From: Humibacter sp. RRB41
Lineage (GTDB): Bacteria; Actinomycetota; Actinomycetes; Actinomycetales; Microbacteriaceae
Length of the DNA: 64,000 bases
Assembly (NCBI RefSeq): GCF_022761015.1
Contig: NZ_JAKWJQ010000005.1
Span: forward strand, 226,675 to 290,674
Direction: 5' to 3'
The notes beneath the pieces were generated by a model. That model was not told the origin of the DNA. It saw nothing but the letters and a program-made list of their open reading frames with translations, and ran no database searches. Position 1 is the first letter of the stretch. Each line of letters starts with the position of its first letter. The position numbers and the translations under genes were made by a program. Positions 1 to 8,484 of the stretch are shown in pieces.

Positions 1-265
1 TGGCGAACCGCATCCCCGGAAGCGGATCCTGCAGCAGATGGCTGTACAGGCCGGTGAGGAAACACACGACGAAGGCGAGAGCCAAGAGCCGTCCGAGGAC
101 CACGGCCGCTCGCTTCGTGCGCGCGGAGGAGCGCAGCGACAGTTGCGCCAGCCTGGAACCCGCGGCCAGACGCTCCGACACTCGTTCGGTGAGATGGGTC
201 ACTGCTTCAGTCTCGGCGTGCGTCGCGCGGCCCAGAACGGCGGAATCCTTACCGTCTGCAGACAT
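1..265 (-). CDS. Membrane-anchored molybdopterin-dependent oxidoreductase, N-terminal part
   Basis: This reading frame starts at ATG 265 and runs off the left edge, so only about 88 residues are visible. A polar N-terminus of about 50 residues is followed by a hydrophobic segment (RLLALAFVVCFLTGLYSH) and the stretch LLQDPLPGMRF. That combination is what I recall at the start of actinobacterial sulfite-oxidase-like molybdoenzymes carrying an N-terminal cytochrome-like membrane domain. The catalytic domain lies outside the window, so the family call is an inference. It is divergent from the methylthioadenosine phosphorylase gene, with about 95 bp between them, and is the first of several molybdoenzymes near the cofactor island. 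Confidence 0.55.
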   Translation of the reverse strand, partial: MSADGKDSAVLGRATHAETEAVTHLTERVSERLAAGSRLAQLSLRSSARTKRAAVVLGRLLALAFVVCFLTGLYSHLLQDPLPGMRFA

Positions 266-360
266 CCACGTCGGCGAGCAGATCCGTCACCGGACCGTAA
301 GCGCTTGGGGGATCCGCCGCCCGCTCACAGCCCGGAGAGTGAGGGGGAAGAAGGGATGTC

Positions 361-1209
361 ATGACAGCACTCGACACCACGGACAGCTCGATCCCGGCGC
401 CCATGGTCGGCGTCTTCGGCGGGTCGGGTCTCTACTCTCTGCTGGACCGAGATCGGTCGGAGACCGTCGATGTGGTCACGCCGTACGGCCCGATATCGTC
501 GCCGATCACGATCGGCGACCTCGACGGCGTGCGTGTCGCATTCCTCGCCAGACACGGAATCGCCCACACGCTGCCGCCGCATCGTGTTCCCTATCGTGCG
601 AATGTATGGGCGATGGCGTCGCTCGGCGTGCGCGCCATCGTCTCCTCGTCGGCGGTCGGATCGCTGTCGCCGCGCATCGCACCCGGCACGTTCGTCGTGC
701 CCGACCAGCTCATCGACCGCACATCGGGAAGAGCCGACACCTTCTTCGACGGTGCAGACGTTCAGCACCTCCCGTTCTCGGACCCGTACTGCGCCCAGCT
801 GCGCACGATCGCGACGGATGCCCTCGCGGGCCTTGGCGAGAAGGTCCACCCGTCGGCGACGTCCGTCGTCGTCCAAGGACCACGTTTCTCGACCCGCGCC
901 GAGTCGCGGTGGTACCGGTCGCTCGGCGCGCACATCGTGAACATGACGCAGTATCCGGAGGCTGCGCTCGCCGCAGAATTGAATGTCGGTCTGGTCAACG
1001 TGTCGTTCGTCACGGACTCCGACGCGGGCGACTCCGCAGAAGACGCCGTCGATCCCGCCGTGGTTCTGCGGCGGATGGCCGAAGCCGAGCAGCGCATCCG
1101 GTCGGCGATCGCGGCGATCGCGATCGCGGTGCCGCGTGACTATGCGACGCCGTCGCGGGTGCCGGACGATGCCGTTCTTCGCGTCCTGGCCGCAGGGGCG
1201 CTCGTCTGA
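361..1209 (+). CDS. mtnP: S-methyl-5'-thioadenosine phosphorylase
   Basis: A cytosolic purine nucleoside phosphorylase of 282 residues that cleaves methylthioadenosine with phosphate to adenine and methylthioribose-1-phosphate, recycling the by-product of polyamine synthesis. The phosphate-binding GGSGLY lies near residues 20-25, a conserved RHG near 65, and GPRFSTRAE with the NMTQYPEA substrate segment in the C-terminal half. Two aspartates in TDSD (D219 and D221) match the adenine-reading pair of this family rather than the Asn of guanine/hypoxanthine enzymes. The ATG follows a purine-rich GGGGGAAGAAGG. Its stop overlaps the next start (TGATG), so it heads a three-gene operon. Confidence 0.85.
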   Translation: MTALDTTDSSIPAPMVGVFGGSGLYSLLDRDRSETVDVVTPYGPISSPITIGDLDGVRVAFLARHGIAHTLPPHRVPYRANVWAMASLGVRAIVSSSAVGSLSPRIAPGTFVVPDQLIDRTSGRADTFFDGADVQHLPFSDPYCAQLRTIATDALAGLGEKVHPSATSVVVQGPRFSTRAESRWYRSLGAHIVNMTQYPEAALAAELNVGLVNVSFVTDSDAGDSAEDAVDPAVVLRRMAEAEQRIRSAIAAIAIAVPRDYATPSRVPDDAVLRVLAAGALV

Positions 1210-2288
1210 TGCCGCGCATCCTGGTGACAGGGGGAGCGGGATTCATCGGTACTCACATCGTCGCGGCGGCTGTCGATCGCGGGTGGCACGTTCGGGTGCT
1301 CGATTCACTTCGCGCGGACGTGCACGCGCAACCCGATGAGCGGTCGAGCTGGCCACTGCCAGCAGATGTCGAACTGGTCCACGCCGATGTGAGAGATGCG
1401 TCCGCCGTCTTCGATGCTCTCGACGGCGTCGATGCGGTCAGCCATCAGGCGGCCAAGGTCGGCCTCGGTGTCGACTTCGACGACACACCCGACTACGTCG
1501 GCAGCAACGAACTCGGCACGGCTGTGCTGCTGGCACAGGCAGCGCGCAGAGGGATTCGCCGACTCGTGCTCGCCTCGTCGATGGTCGTGTACGGGGAAGG
1601 CAGGTATCGCGACGATCTGGGCATCACCACGGCACCGGCGCGTACGCCCGTCGATTTGGCCGCTGGATGCTTCGAGCCGCCGTCACCCCGCACCGGTCGA
1701 CCGATGACCCCCGAGTCGATCGACGAGGACGCGCCCCTCGACCCCCGCAACGTCTACGCCGCGACGAAGGTCGCACAGGAGAACCTGGTGCGCGCATGGG
1801 TCCGTGCCACCAGTGGAGTCGCCGCGATGCTCCGCTATCACAACGTCTACGGTCCAGGGATGCCCAGCGGCACACCGTACGCAGGCGTCGCGTCGTTGTT
1901 CCGGTCGGCGTTGGAGCGCGGCGAGGCGCCGAGGGTCTTCGAAGACGGCGCACAGCGCAGAGATTTCGTGCACGTCGCCGACGTCGCGACGGCGAACATC
2001 GCTGCGATCGAGTGGACAGCACGCCGGGAGCCCGCTGACGTGCGGGCGTTCAACATCGCCAGTGGTGTGCCGCACACGATAGGCGAGTTCGCTGCGTCGT
2101 TGAGTCGGGCCTTCGGCGGTCCTGCTCCGGTCGTCACTGGCGAGTTCCGGCTCGGCGACGTGCGCCACATCACGGCTTCTGCAGATCGTGCGCGCCGAGA
2201 ACTGGGATTCCGCGCCCAGATGGATTTCGACGACGGCGTGCGCGACTTCGCGACCGCTGCTCTGCGCCCGGCGGTGGCACACCGATGA
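1209..2288 (+). CDS. NAD-dependent epimerase/dehydratase
   Basis: An extended short-chain dehydrogenase of 359 residues. The Rossmann motif GGAGFIG sits at residues 7-13 and the catalytic YAATK (YxxxK) in the middle third. The C-terminal half has the substrate-domain pattern of sugar-nucleotide epimerases (YNVYGPG-like, here YHNVYGPGM, and RRDFVHVADVA). It probably acts on an NDP-sugar, but the substrate cannot be read from sequence. It overlaps mtnP by one base and the following membrane protein gene by four (ATGA), so the three are translationally coupled. That suggests a shared role that I cannot name. Confidence 0.8.
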   Translation: MPRILVTGGAGFIGTHIVAAAVDRGWHVRVLDSLRADVHAQPDERSSWPLPADVELVHADVRDASAVFDALDGVDAVSHQAAKVGLGVDFDDTPDYVGSNELGTAVLLAQAARRGIRRLVLASSMVVYGEGRYRDDLGITTAPARTPVDLAAGCFEPPSPRTGRPMTPESIDEDAPLDPRNVYAATKVAQENLVRAWVRATSGVAAMLRYHNVYGPGMPSGTPYAGVASLFRSALERGEAPRVFEDGAQRRDFVHVADVATANIAAIEWTARREPADVRAFNIASGVPHTIGEFAASLSRAFGGPAPVVTGEFRLGDVRHITASADRARRELGFRAQMDFDDGVRDFATAALRPAVAHR

Positions 2289-3682
2289 ATGCGGCGGAGG
2301 GGCCGGCTGGGTCCGGTGTCACGGCCACCGCGTCGCAAGACGGTCACGACGAGTTGCCTCCTGTGCGCTCACGCACCGCGGCACTTGGCCTCACCGCCGC
2401 CCTTGCGGTGATGGCAGCGGGCATCCTCGTGCCGTTCCTCACGGGGTGGGACGTCCATGTGCAGTCGTTCCCACCGTTGCACGCGCGGTGGATGCCCCGC
2501 ATCGGACCAGGCAGCATTCCCGCGATCGTCCTTGCCGCCGGCGCTGTCGTCTTCGCACCGTGGGCGGCGCGCCAACGGTGGCGTTGGCTGCTGCTGCTCA
2601 CGTTCGGCTACGGGTTGGCCTGGATGCTCGCGCTCGCCACCGTGGACGGTCTCGCAGGCGTCGGCCACATCCTCGACACGAGCTACGAGTACCTGAACAC
2701 GGCGCGCGCTGTCACGGACCCGATCGCCGTGCTGCATGAGTACGTCTCTCGCATCCCGTTGCACAGCCCGGATCACTGGCCTGTGCACATCGCGGGCCAC
2801 CCGCCGGGAGCACTGTTCTTCTTCGTCGCTCTCGTGCGGCTCGGACTGGGCAGCGGTCTCGCCGCGGGAACGGTGGTCATCGTGATCGCTGCAACGACCC
2901 CTGTCGCCGTCTTGGTGACCTTGCACAGGCTGGGTGCAGGGACGGCGGCACGTCGCGCGGCGCCGATCATCGCACTCGGGCCCGCGGCGGTGTGGATGGC
3001 GGTGTCGGCCGACGCCGTGTTCGGTTCTCTCGCCGCGTGGGGGCTGTGTTGCCTGGCATTCTCGGCGCGCTCTACGAGCCGATCGCGATCCATTGCCTGG
3101 GCCGTGGTGGCAGGGCTGGCGCTCGGGTACTGCGTGATGATGTCGTACGGTCTCCCGGTTCTGGGCGTCCTCGCTCTGGCGGTGCTTGCGGCCGCGCGAT
3201 CGTGGCGACCCTTGCCGTGGGCGGCAGGTTCAGCACTCGCGGTCGTGCTGGCGTTCGCCGCAGGAGGTTTCGTCTGGTGGCAGGCGTACCCCGTGCTCGT
3301 TCGTCGCTACTACGACGGTGTGCAGAAGTATCGGCCGTACTCGTTCTGGATATGGGGCAATCTGTCGGCGCTGGGTTTCAGCGCCGGTCCCGTGGTCGGC
3401 TCGGCCGTGGCCGCGGCGTTCGCCAGAGGCCGGAGCGTGGTGAACAGGATTCCGAGTCAGACACGCGTGGTCGTGCTTCTCGCGCTCGCAGCTCTGGCGT
3501 GCGTGCTGGTGGCCGACATCTCGGGCATGAGCAAGGCGGAGGTCGAGCGCATTTGGCTCCCCTTCGAGCCCTGGATGCTCGCGGGCACCGCGCTGCTTTC
3601 CGCTCGTTGGCGCCGCTGGGGCCTCGCAGTACAGCTGACGATGGCTCTGCTCGTGCAGCATCTGCTGTTCACCGGCTGGTGA
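2285..3682 (+). CDS. Polytopic membrane protein, possibly a lipid-sugar glycosyltransferase
   Basis: The 465-residue product has roughly ten to twelve hydrophobic segments and little soluble sequence. Features recalling polyprenol-sugar-dependent membrane glycosyltransferases are a conserved-looking HPPG in the first third (GHPPGALFF), aromatic residues near external loops (RRYYDGVQKYRPYSFWIW) and a late KAEVERIWLPF segment. I do not recognise a named family, so the glycosyltransferase idea is inference, supported weakly by the coupled sugar-nucleotide epimerase gene directly upstream. The start overlaps the epimerase stop as ATGA. The gene converges on the minus-strand genes that follow, with about 10 bp between the stops. 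Confidence 0.6.
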   Translation: MNAAEGPAGSGVTATASQDGHDELPPVRSRTAALGLTAALAVMAAGILVPFLTGWDVHVQSFPPLHARWMPRIGPGSIPAIVLAAGAVVFAPWAARQRWRWLLLLTFGYGLAWMLALATVDGLAGVGHILDTSYEYLNTARAVTDPIAVLHEYVSRIPLHSPDHWPVHIAGHPPGALFFFVALVRLGLGSGLAAGTVVIVIAATTPVAVLVTLHRLGAGTAARRAAPIIALGPAAVWMAVSADAVFGSLAAWGLCCLAFSARSTSRSRSIAWAVVAGLALGYCVMMSYGLPVLGVLALAVLAAARSWRPLPWAAGSALAVVLAFAAGGFVWWQAYPVLVRRYYDGVQKYRPYSFWIWGNLSALGFSAGPVVGSAVAAAFARGRSVVNRIPSQTRVVVLLALAALACVLVADISGMSKAEVERIWLPFEPWMLAGTALLSARWRRWGLAVQLTMALLVQHLLFTGW

Positions 3683-3692
3683 GCGGACCGGT

Positions 3693-3947
3693 TCAGACCG
3701 GCATGGTGAACGCGGTGACGCCTGTCATCGTGAGCCGCACATCGTCGCCGGCTTCGACGATGGTGAGCAGCACGCTGTCGCACCGGCGACACCGCGCCAC
3801 GAATCTGCTGCCGTCGGCGTAGACCACCGCTTGCGCGATGACGGCCACGTCGCCGCAGTGAACGCACCGGGCGTGAGCCGAGGTGGCGTCCCCTGTCATC
3901 ACCTCGGACAACGGGCCGGCCAGCACATTACCGTCGAGCTTCTGCAT
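3693..3947 (-). CDS. Small zinc-ribbon-like protein (DUF6510-like)
   Basis: An 84-residue product starting MQKLDGNVLAGPLSEVM. It contains CVHCGD and CRRCD, two CxxC knuckles about 27 residues apart, which suggests one bound zinc. No catalytic motif is visible. I recall this as a small family encoded beside sulfite-oxidase-like enzymes and flavin reductases, which is its position here: its ATG overlaps the stop of the flavin reductase gene. I chose the ATG at 3947 because it gives this coupling; a longer in-frame extension upstream lies entirely inside the reductase gene. It may be a stability or electron-transfer accessory of the neighbouring redox pair, which is inference. Confidence 0.7.
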   Translation of the reverse strand: MQKLDGNVLAGPLSEVMTGDATSAHARCVHCGDVAVIAQAVVYADGSRFVARCRRCDSVLLTIVEAGDDVRLTMTGVTAFTMPV

Positions 3948-4687
3948 CAGGCACCTCCGAACCGCTCGGCTCGCACGTCGTCGACTTCGTGTCCGAGTTC
4001 TTTCAGCCAGCCGAGCACGCGCTCGACGAACGGGGTCGATCCGCACACGAAGACGAGCGGATTCTGCTGGGGCGGCAGCACGAGCTCGCCGAGCAGTTCG
4101 CGCGTGAGCCGTCCTGCGGGCCTCGGTGCACCATCGGGGGCGCGCCTGGAGAACACGTAGTCGACGTGCACGGCTGTTGGCCCGGGATCGGCTGCCTCCC
4201 GGTCGAGCTCGGAGCGGAAGAAGACGTCGTCGGGCGTGCGCACGGCGTAGAGCAGGCGCAAGGGCGTGACGTCCAGCGCCGCTCGATGTGCCCGCACGAT
4301 CGCGGCGATCGGGACCACGCCCGAGCCGCCGGCAATGAGTTGGACGGGTCTGTGCGCGGGATCCGGCCTCCACACGAACCAGCCCCCCAGGGGCCCCCTC
4401 ACCTCGAGCTGGTCGCCGACCATCAGGTCGTCTACGAGATACGGTGACACCTCGCCGGACGCGACCCGGTCGACGGCGAGCTCGATGGACGGCGCGTCTC
4501 CCGACGATGCGATCGAGTACGAGCGGCTGGCCTGATAGCCGTCCTCCGCGGTCAGACGGACGTCGACGTGCTGTCCGGCCAGGTTGCCGGGCCAATCGGG
4601 AATGTCGAGGACGATCCGCCGGGCACTCGGTGTCTCGGGATGGGTCGCGGACACCGTGGCGACGTGCCACGCCGCGTGGGCGATCAC
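3947..4687 (-). CDS. FAD/NAD(P)-binding ferredoxin-reductase-type oxidoreductase
   Basis: A 246-residue flavoprotein of the ferredoxin-NADP reductase fold. The FAD-binding RSYS motif lies near residue 55, a GPLGGWFVW segment follows near 98, and the nicotinamide-binding GGSGVVP near 120. The C-terminal VFVCGSTPFVE and terminal ERFGG are typical. No iron-sulfur cysteine cluster follows, so electrons probably pass to a separate partner. The partner is very likely the molybdoenzyme encoded immediately upstream, whose stop overlaps this start by four bases. I have not seen a biochemical precedent for this exact pair. Confidence 0.8.
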   Translation of the reverse strand: MIAHAAWHVATVSATHPETPSARRIVLDIPDWPGNLAGQHVDVRLTAEDGYQASRSYSIASSGDAPSIELAVDRVASGEVSPYLVDDLMVGDQLEVRGPLGGWFVWRPDPAHRPVQLIAGGSGVVPIAAIVRAHRAALDVTPLRLLYAVRTPDDVFFRSELDREAADPGPTAVHVDYVFSRRAPDGAPRPAGRLTRELLGELVLPPQQNPLVFVCGSTPFVERVLGWLKELGHEVDDVRAERFGGA

Positions 4688-5277
4688 GAATAGCGCTCTT
4701 CGGTCCAGGGATCGCCATGCAGGCTGTAGCCGCGCTCTTCCCAGAATCCGGGCTCATCCTGGGCGATCATCTCCAGTCCCTGCACCCACTTCGCGCTCTT
4801 CCAGAAGTACAGGTGGGGAACGACGAGACGAGCGGGGCCGCCGTGCTCCGCCTCGAGCGGCTCCCCATCTGCTTCGAACGCGATCCAAGCCTGTCCGTCG
4901 AGCAATTCCTCCAGCGGCACGTTGGTGGTGTAGCCGCCGTAGCTGTGGGCCATCACGAAATCGTACGAGGTCTCCACGTGCTCGAAGACGCGGTCCAGAG
5001 ACACGCCGCGCCACGGCATCCCGAGTCTCGACCAGTGCGTGACGCAGTGGATGTCGACGGTGAAGTCCTCGAGTCCGAGCGCGCGGAAAGAGTCCCAGTC
5101 CCAACGCACGGTCTTGCCGTCTTCCGTCCCGACCGTGAACTCCCAGATCTCCTGCGCAATCTCGGGTGTTGCGCCGGCCGTGAGCACCGGCCAGTCGTCG
5201 ACCTGAGTCTGACCTGGCGGGAGACGGGTGTCGCGCCCGTGAGTCTTGCTGCCGAATCCGCGAGTGATGAGAGCCAT
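4684..5277 (-). CDS. Soluble sulfite-oxidase-type (YedY-like) molybdoenzyme
   Basis: A 197-residue single-domain protein of the oxidoreductase molybdopterin-binding fold. The molybdenum-ligating cysteine is C78 in DIHCVTHWS, and the family pattern HSYGGYTTNVPLEE follows. The C-terminus has GGPARLVVPHLYFWKSAKWV, typical of compact YedY-like enzymes without the dimerisation domain. No Tat signal is visible, so it should be cytosolic. I start it at ATG 5277 (MALITRGFG); the longer open frame upstream has no family resemblance. It is coupled to the flavin reductase gene and the CxxC protein gene, forming a plausible NAD(P)H to flavin to molybdenum route. Confidence 0.82.
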   Translation of the reverse strand: MALITRGFGSKTHGRDTRLPPGQTQVDDWPVLTAGATPEIAQEIWEFTVGTEDGKTVRWDWDSFRALGLEDFTVDIHCVTHWSRLGMPWRGVSLDRVFEHVETSYDFVMAHSYGGYTTNVPLEELLDGQAWIAFEADGEPLEAEHGGPARLVVPHLYFWKSAKWVQGLEMIAQDEPGFWEERGYSLHGDPWTEERYS

Positions 5278-5368
5278 CTGCCGTCCCGCCTTTCCGTGTG
5301 AATGCCGGTGAGCGTCGCCGGTCTCAGTATCGCCGAGCCGCCGCCGCTGCGGAACACCGAGGCGCCGG

Positions 5369-6703
5369 TCAGGCGAAGAGGATGACACCGACGTCATCTC
5401 CCGGCCGCACCTCGACGACTCTCTCGGGAACGACGGCCACACCATCGGCAGCGGCCAGGCTCGCCACGAGATGCGAGCCGGATCCACCGGCCGCCGACGG
5501 CCGAACGCGGATGGCATTGAACGTGTTGCCGGGCTGCACGACGACCGGGATGTACTGTCGCCTGCCAGCAGGCGACGACCAGCCGACTGCGGCAACGCCC
5601 TCGAGCACCGTGGGCAGAGTGACCAGACGGCCGAGCATCCTCGCCAGTGCCGGCTTGATGAACAGCTCGAACGACACCGCCGCGCTCACCGGGTTGCCGG
5701 GAAGACAGAATGCACGGATGCCGGGGCCGAGGACTCCGAACCCTTGGGGCTTGCCGGGTTGCATCGCCAGGCGTGCGAACCTCACAGAGCGGCCGCCGGC
5801 GCCTCGACGAAGGTTGTCGCCGGAGACTGTGCCGGACAGAGCCTCCTTCACCACGTCGAACGCGCCGGCGCTGACCCCACCTGAAAGCACGACCACGTCG
5901 ACGTCGCGCGCGTCGAACGCGTCGAACGCGTCGAGCAGGTCGAGCAGCGGTTCCGGGTCGTCGCCCACCACGGAGCGATGCGTCACCGCACCGCCCGCCT
6001 CGACGACGAGCGCAGCGAGCAGAGCCGTGTTCGAGTCGGGGATCATCCCCCGTGCCGGCACCTGGCCGGGGTCGACGAGTTCGCTCCCCGTCGAGACGAT
6101 GGCGACGCGCGGTCGTCTGGCCACCGGTATCTCCCCGAAACCGGCCGCCGCCACGGAGGCAAGGGCGCGTGGCGTCAGAACGCTTCCGGCAGCAAGCACG
6201 ACAGCGCCGGCCGGAGCATCCTCACCCGTGCGGCGGATGAACCGTCCCGGCAACGGCGGGACCGTGACGTGCACCGTGGGTGCGGCATCCATCGGTGTCA
6301 CCCAGCGCCCGGCCTCGCGATGCTCGACGGTGTCTTCGACCGGCACGACGGCATCCGCTTGGGAGGGGACAGGCGCCCCCGTCATCACCCGCACGGCCGA
6401 GCCTGCCGGCAGGTCGGGGTCGGAGCCCGATCCAGCCGGCACGTCAGCGACCACGGTCAGTTCGATCGGATGCTCCGCAGTCGCAGTCTGCAGGTCCGCA
6501 TACCGCACGGCGTAGCCGTCCATGGAGGAGTTGTCGAAGAGCGGAACCGGATGCCGCGTGCGCACGTCCGCGGAGATCGTGCGTCCCAGGGCTTCGGCGA
6601 GCGGCACCGTCTCCGATGCTGAGGGCTCGAACGCCGCCAGCACCAGCTCCTGCCACTCCTCGACGGTGAGCTGCTCGGCGTCACGCTGTTCGGAGGCGGT
6701 CAT
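5369..6703 (-). CDS. moeA: Molybdopterin molybdenumtransferase MoeA
   Basis: A 444-residue MoeA that inserts molybdate into adenylated molybdopterin. Visible family marks are PLAEALGRTISADVRTRHPVP near the N-terminus, FDNSSMDGYAV (substrate loop), MTGAPVP, STGSEL and the catalytic-domain VVLSGGVSAG and LPGNPVSA. The start is the ATG at 6703 (MTASEQRD), which places MoeA's usual N-terminus correctly; an upstream extension lacks similarity. The gene is divergent from the ThiF fusion gene with 100 bp between them, so that gap must carry both promoters. Codons for an FDAFDA stretch form a short in-frame repeat of GTCGAACGC-type units around 5906-5940. Confidence 0.92.
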   Translation of the reverse strand: MTASEQRDAEQLTVEEWQELVLAAFEPSASETVPLAEALGRTISADVRTRHPVPLFDNSSMDGYAVRYADLQTATAEHPIELTVVADVPAGSGSDPDLPAGSAVRVMTGAPVPSQADAVVPVEDTVEHREAGRWVTPMDAAPTVHVTVPPLPGRFIRRTGEDAPAGAVVLAAGSVLTPRALASVAAAGFGEIPVARRPRVAIVSTGSELVDPGQVPARGMIPDSNTALLAALVVEAGGAVTHRSVVGDDPEPLLDLLDAFDAFDARDVDVVVLSGGVSAGAFDVVKEALSGTVSGDNLRRGAGGRSVRFARLAMQPGKPQGFGVLGPGIRAFCLPGNPVSAAVSFELFIKPALARMLGRLVTLPTVLEGVAAVGWSSPAGRRQYIPVVVQPGNTFNAIRVRPSAAGGSGSHLVASLAAADGVAVVPERVVEVRPGDDVGVILFA

Positions 6704-6803
6704 GACACAACGGTAAGCGTGCTGAAGCGGGAACGGAGGCACGGCGGTTCCCGGTCCAGCCTCATAGGATCGTGGAACGCCACGAACCAGCAGGAGGCGA
6801 GCC

Positions 6804-8477
6804 ATGGTCCCGCACGATCGAGCGCGCGAGGGCAACGCCTCATACCTCGTCGACGACGACCTGACACCCGAGGCACGGGAGCGCTACAGCAGGCAGATCG
6901 CCCTGCCCGGCTTCGGCACGGACGCCCAGCGCAAGCTGGCGACGGCGCGCGTACTGGTGATCGGAGCCGGCGGCCTCGGCAGTGCGATCGTCCCAGCGCT
7001 GGCTGCTACGGGAGTCGGCACCATCGGCGTAGTGGATCCCGATCGTGTCGAGTTGTCCAACCTGCACCGGCAGACCGCCCACGGCGTGACGGACATCGGC
7101 AGACCCAAGGTCGAATCGCTGGCGGAGGCAGTCGCGGCGATCGATCCCGGCGTGCGCTTCATCGCCAACGAACTGATGTTCGACGCCGGTAATGCCGAGC
7201 GTCTACTGCGCGACTACGACATCGTGATCGACGGCAGCGACAATTTCTCGACCCGATACCTCTGTTCGGACGCGGCCGTGCTCGCCTCGGTCCCACTCGT
7301 CTGGGGAGCCGTGTTGCGCTATGACGGGCAGGTCGGGGTGTCATGGCCGACCGGTCCGACCTACCGCGATCTCTTCCCCGTGCCACCCGAACCCGAAGAC
7401 GTGCTCGACTGCGCCATCGGCGGCGTGCTCCCATCGGTCTGCGCCGTCATCGGTGGGCTCGTCGTCGCGGAGGTCGTGAAGCTCATCGTGGGCGTCGGCG
7501 CTCCGCTCGTCGGTCGCATGCTCTCGTACGACGCGCGGACCGCACGCGTGCGCGAGATCTCATTCGACCGCAGCCCGGATGCACCGCCGGTCACGGGGCT
7601 GCACGACGACGTGGATGCCACGGGCGGAACGTCCGGCGCACGAGCGGATGCCGTCGCCACCGTCACGGCCGAGTCCCTGCTGTCCCAGCTCGGCGCGGAG
7701 CATCCGCCCGTGCTCGTCGACGTGCGCACCCACGAGGAACGCGCGCTGCGGCCCCTCGTCGACGCATTGATCATGCCGATGGATGAGCTCGACCCACGGT
7801 CGCCGCGGCTGTCCGAACATGCGGCGCGCCTCGCGGCGGCGCAGCTGAACGGTTCCGGCGTGGTGGTTGTGTGCACCATCGGCGCGCGATCCCGTCGTGC
7901 CGTGCTGGCACTCGCCGAGGCGGGGGCACCCGGTCTGCTGTCCTTGGAGGGCGGCATCCTCGCCCTCGACGCTGCACTCGCCGCGAACGTCGCGAACGTC
8001 GCGAACGTCGCGAACGTCGATCCGGTCATCCTTGCGACGATCACAGCGGAGCCGCTCGACGAGGCAGCGGTGCGGGATGCCGTGGGTACGGCCTCAGATG
8101 GCGCGATCGTCGTGTTCCTCGGGGTGGTGCGCGACCACGACTCCGGCCGGCGGGTGAGGGCGTTGGAGTATTCGGCGCATCCCGACGCTGAGCGGTTCCT
8201 GCACGAGTGCTGCCGGCGTGTCGCGGATGCGACCGGGTTGCGTGTGGCGGCGGCTCATCGGGTCGGCGATCTCGTCGTGGGTGACGTGGCGCTGATCGCT
8301 GCCGTCGCGTCCGCTCACCGTGCGGAGGCGTTCGCCGCTTGTGCGACCCTCGTCGACGAGATCAAGGCGGGGGTGCCGATCTGGAAGCGCCAGCGATTCG
8401 ACGACGGAGCGTCCGAATGGGTCGGTCTCGATCACGGGAGCGCGGGTCCGGCCTCAGCAGGTGTCGGCCTCGGGTGA
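6804..8477 (+). CDS. MoeB/ThiF adenylyltransferase - rhodanese - MoaE triple fusion
   Basis: The 557-residue protein joins three activities of molybdopterin dithiolene formation. Residues about 20-270 are an E1-like MoeB domain with nucleotide loop GAGGLGS (54-60), DPDRVELSNLHRQ and DGSDNFSTRYL; the zinc CxxC pairs of E. coli MoeB are absent. Residues about 283-390 are a rhodanese domain with catalytic loop CTIGARS (C357). Residues about 409-540 are MoaE, the large subunit of molybdopterin synthase, with FLGVVRDH, the arginine/tyrosine-rich LEYSAHP region and VPIWKRQ. So one chain would activate MoaD, supply sulfur and make molybdopterin. MoaD is encoded separately at 13859-14122. The linker contains AANVANVANVANV from a perfect DNA repeat. 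Confidence 0.9.
   Translation: MVPHDRAREGNASYLVDDDLTPEARERYSRQIALPGFGTDAQRKLATARVLVIGAGGLGSAIVPALAATGVGTIGVVDPDRVELSNLHRQTAHGVTDIGRPKVESLAEAVAAIDPGVRFIANELMFDAGNAERLLRDYDIVIDGSDNFSTRYLCSDAAVLASVPLVWGAVLRYDGQVGVSWPTGPTYRDLFPVPPEPEDVLDCAIGGVLPSVCAVIGGLVVAEVVKLIVGVGAPLVGRMLSYDARTARVREISFDRSPDAPPVTGLHDDVDATGGTSGARADAVATVTAESLLSQLGAEHPPVLVDVRTHEERALRPLVDALIMPMDELDPRSPRLSEHAARLAAAQLNGSGVVVVCTIGARSRRAVLALAEAGAPGLLSLEGGILALDAALAANVANVANVANVDPVILATITAEPLDEAAVRDAVGTASDGAIVVFLGVVRDHDSGRRVRALEYSAHPDAERFLHECCRRVADATGLRVAAAHRVGDLVVGDVALIAAVASAHRAEAFAACATLVDEIKAGVPIWKRQRFDDGASEWVGLDHGSAGPASAGVGLG
7983..8018 (+). repeat. Four perfect 9-bp tandem repeats in the fusion linker
   Basis: The unit GCGAACGTC occurs four times without mismatch and encodes the tripeptide repeat ANV between the rhodanese and MoaE domains. 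The unit length is a multiple of three, so copy-number slippage would change linker length but keep the frame. Confidence 0.95.
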
Positions 8478-8484
8478 ACCGCCG

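Noticed and set aside
54..1139. Long plus-strand frame over the first kilobase.
   Set aside because: Arginine-rich out-of-frame reading of the methylthioadenosine phosphorylase gene and of the minus-strand partial gene.
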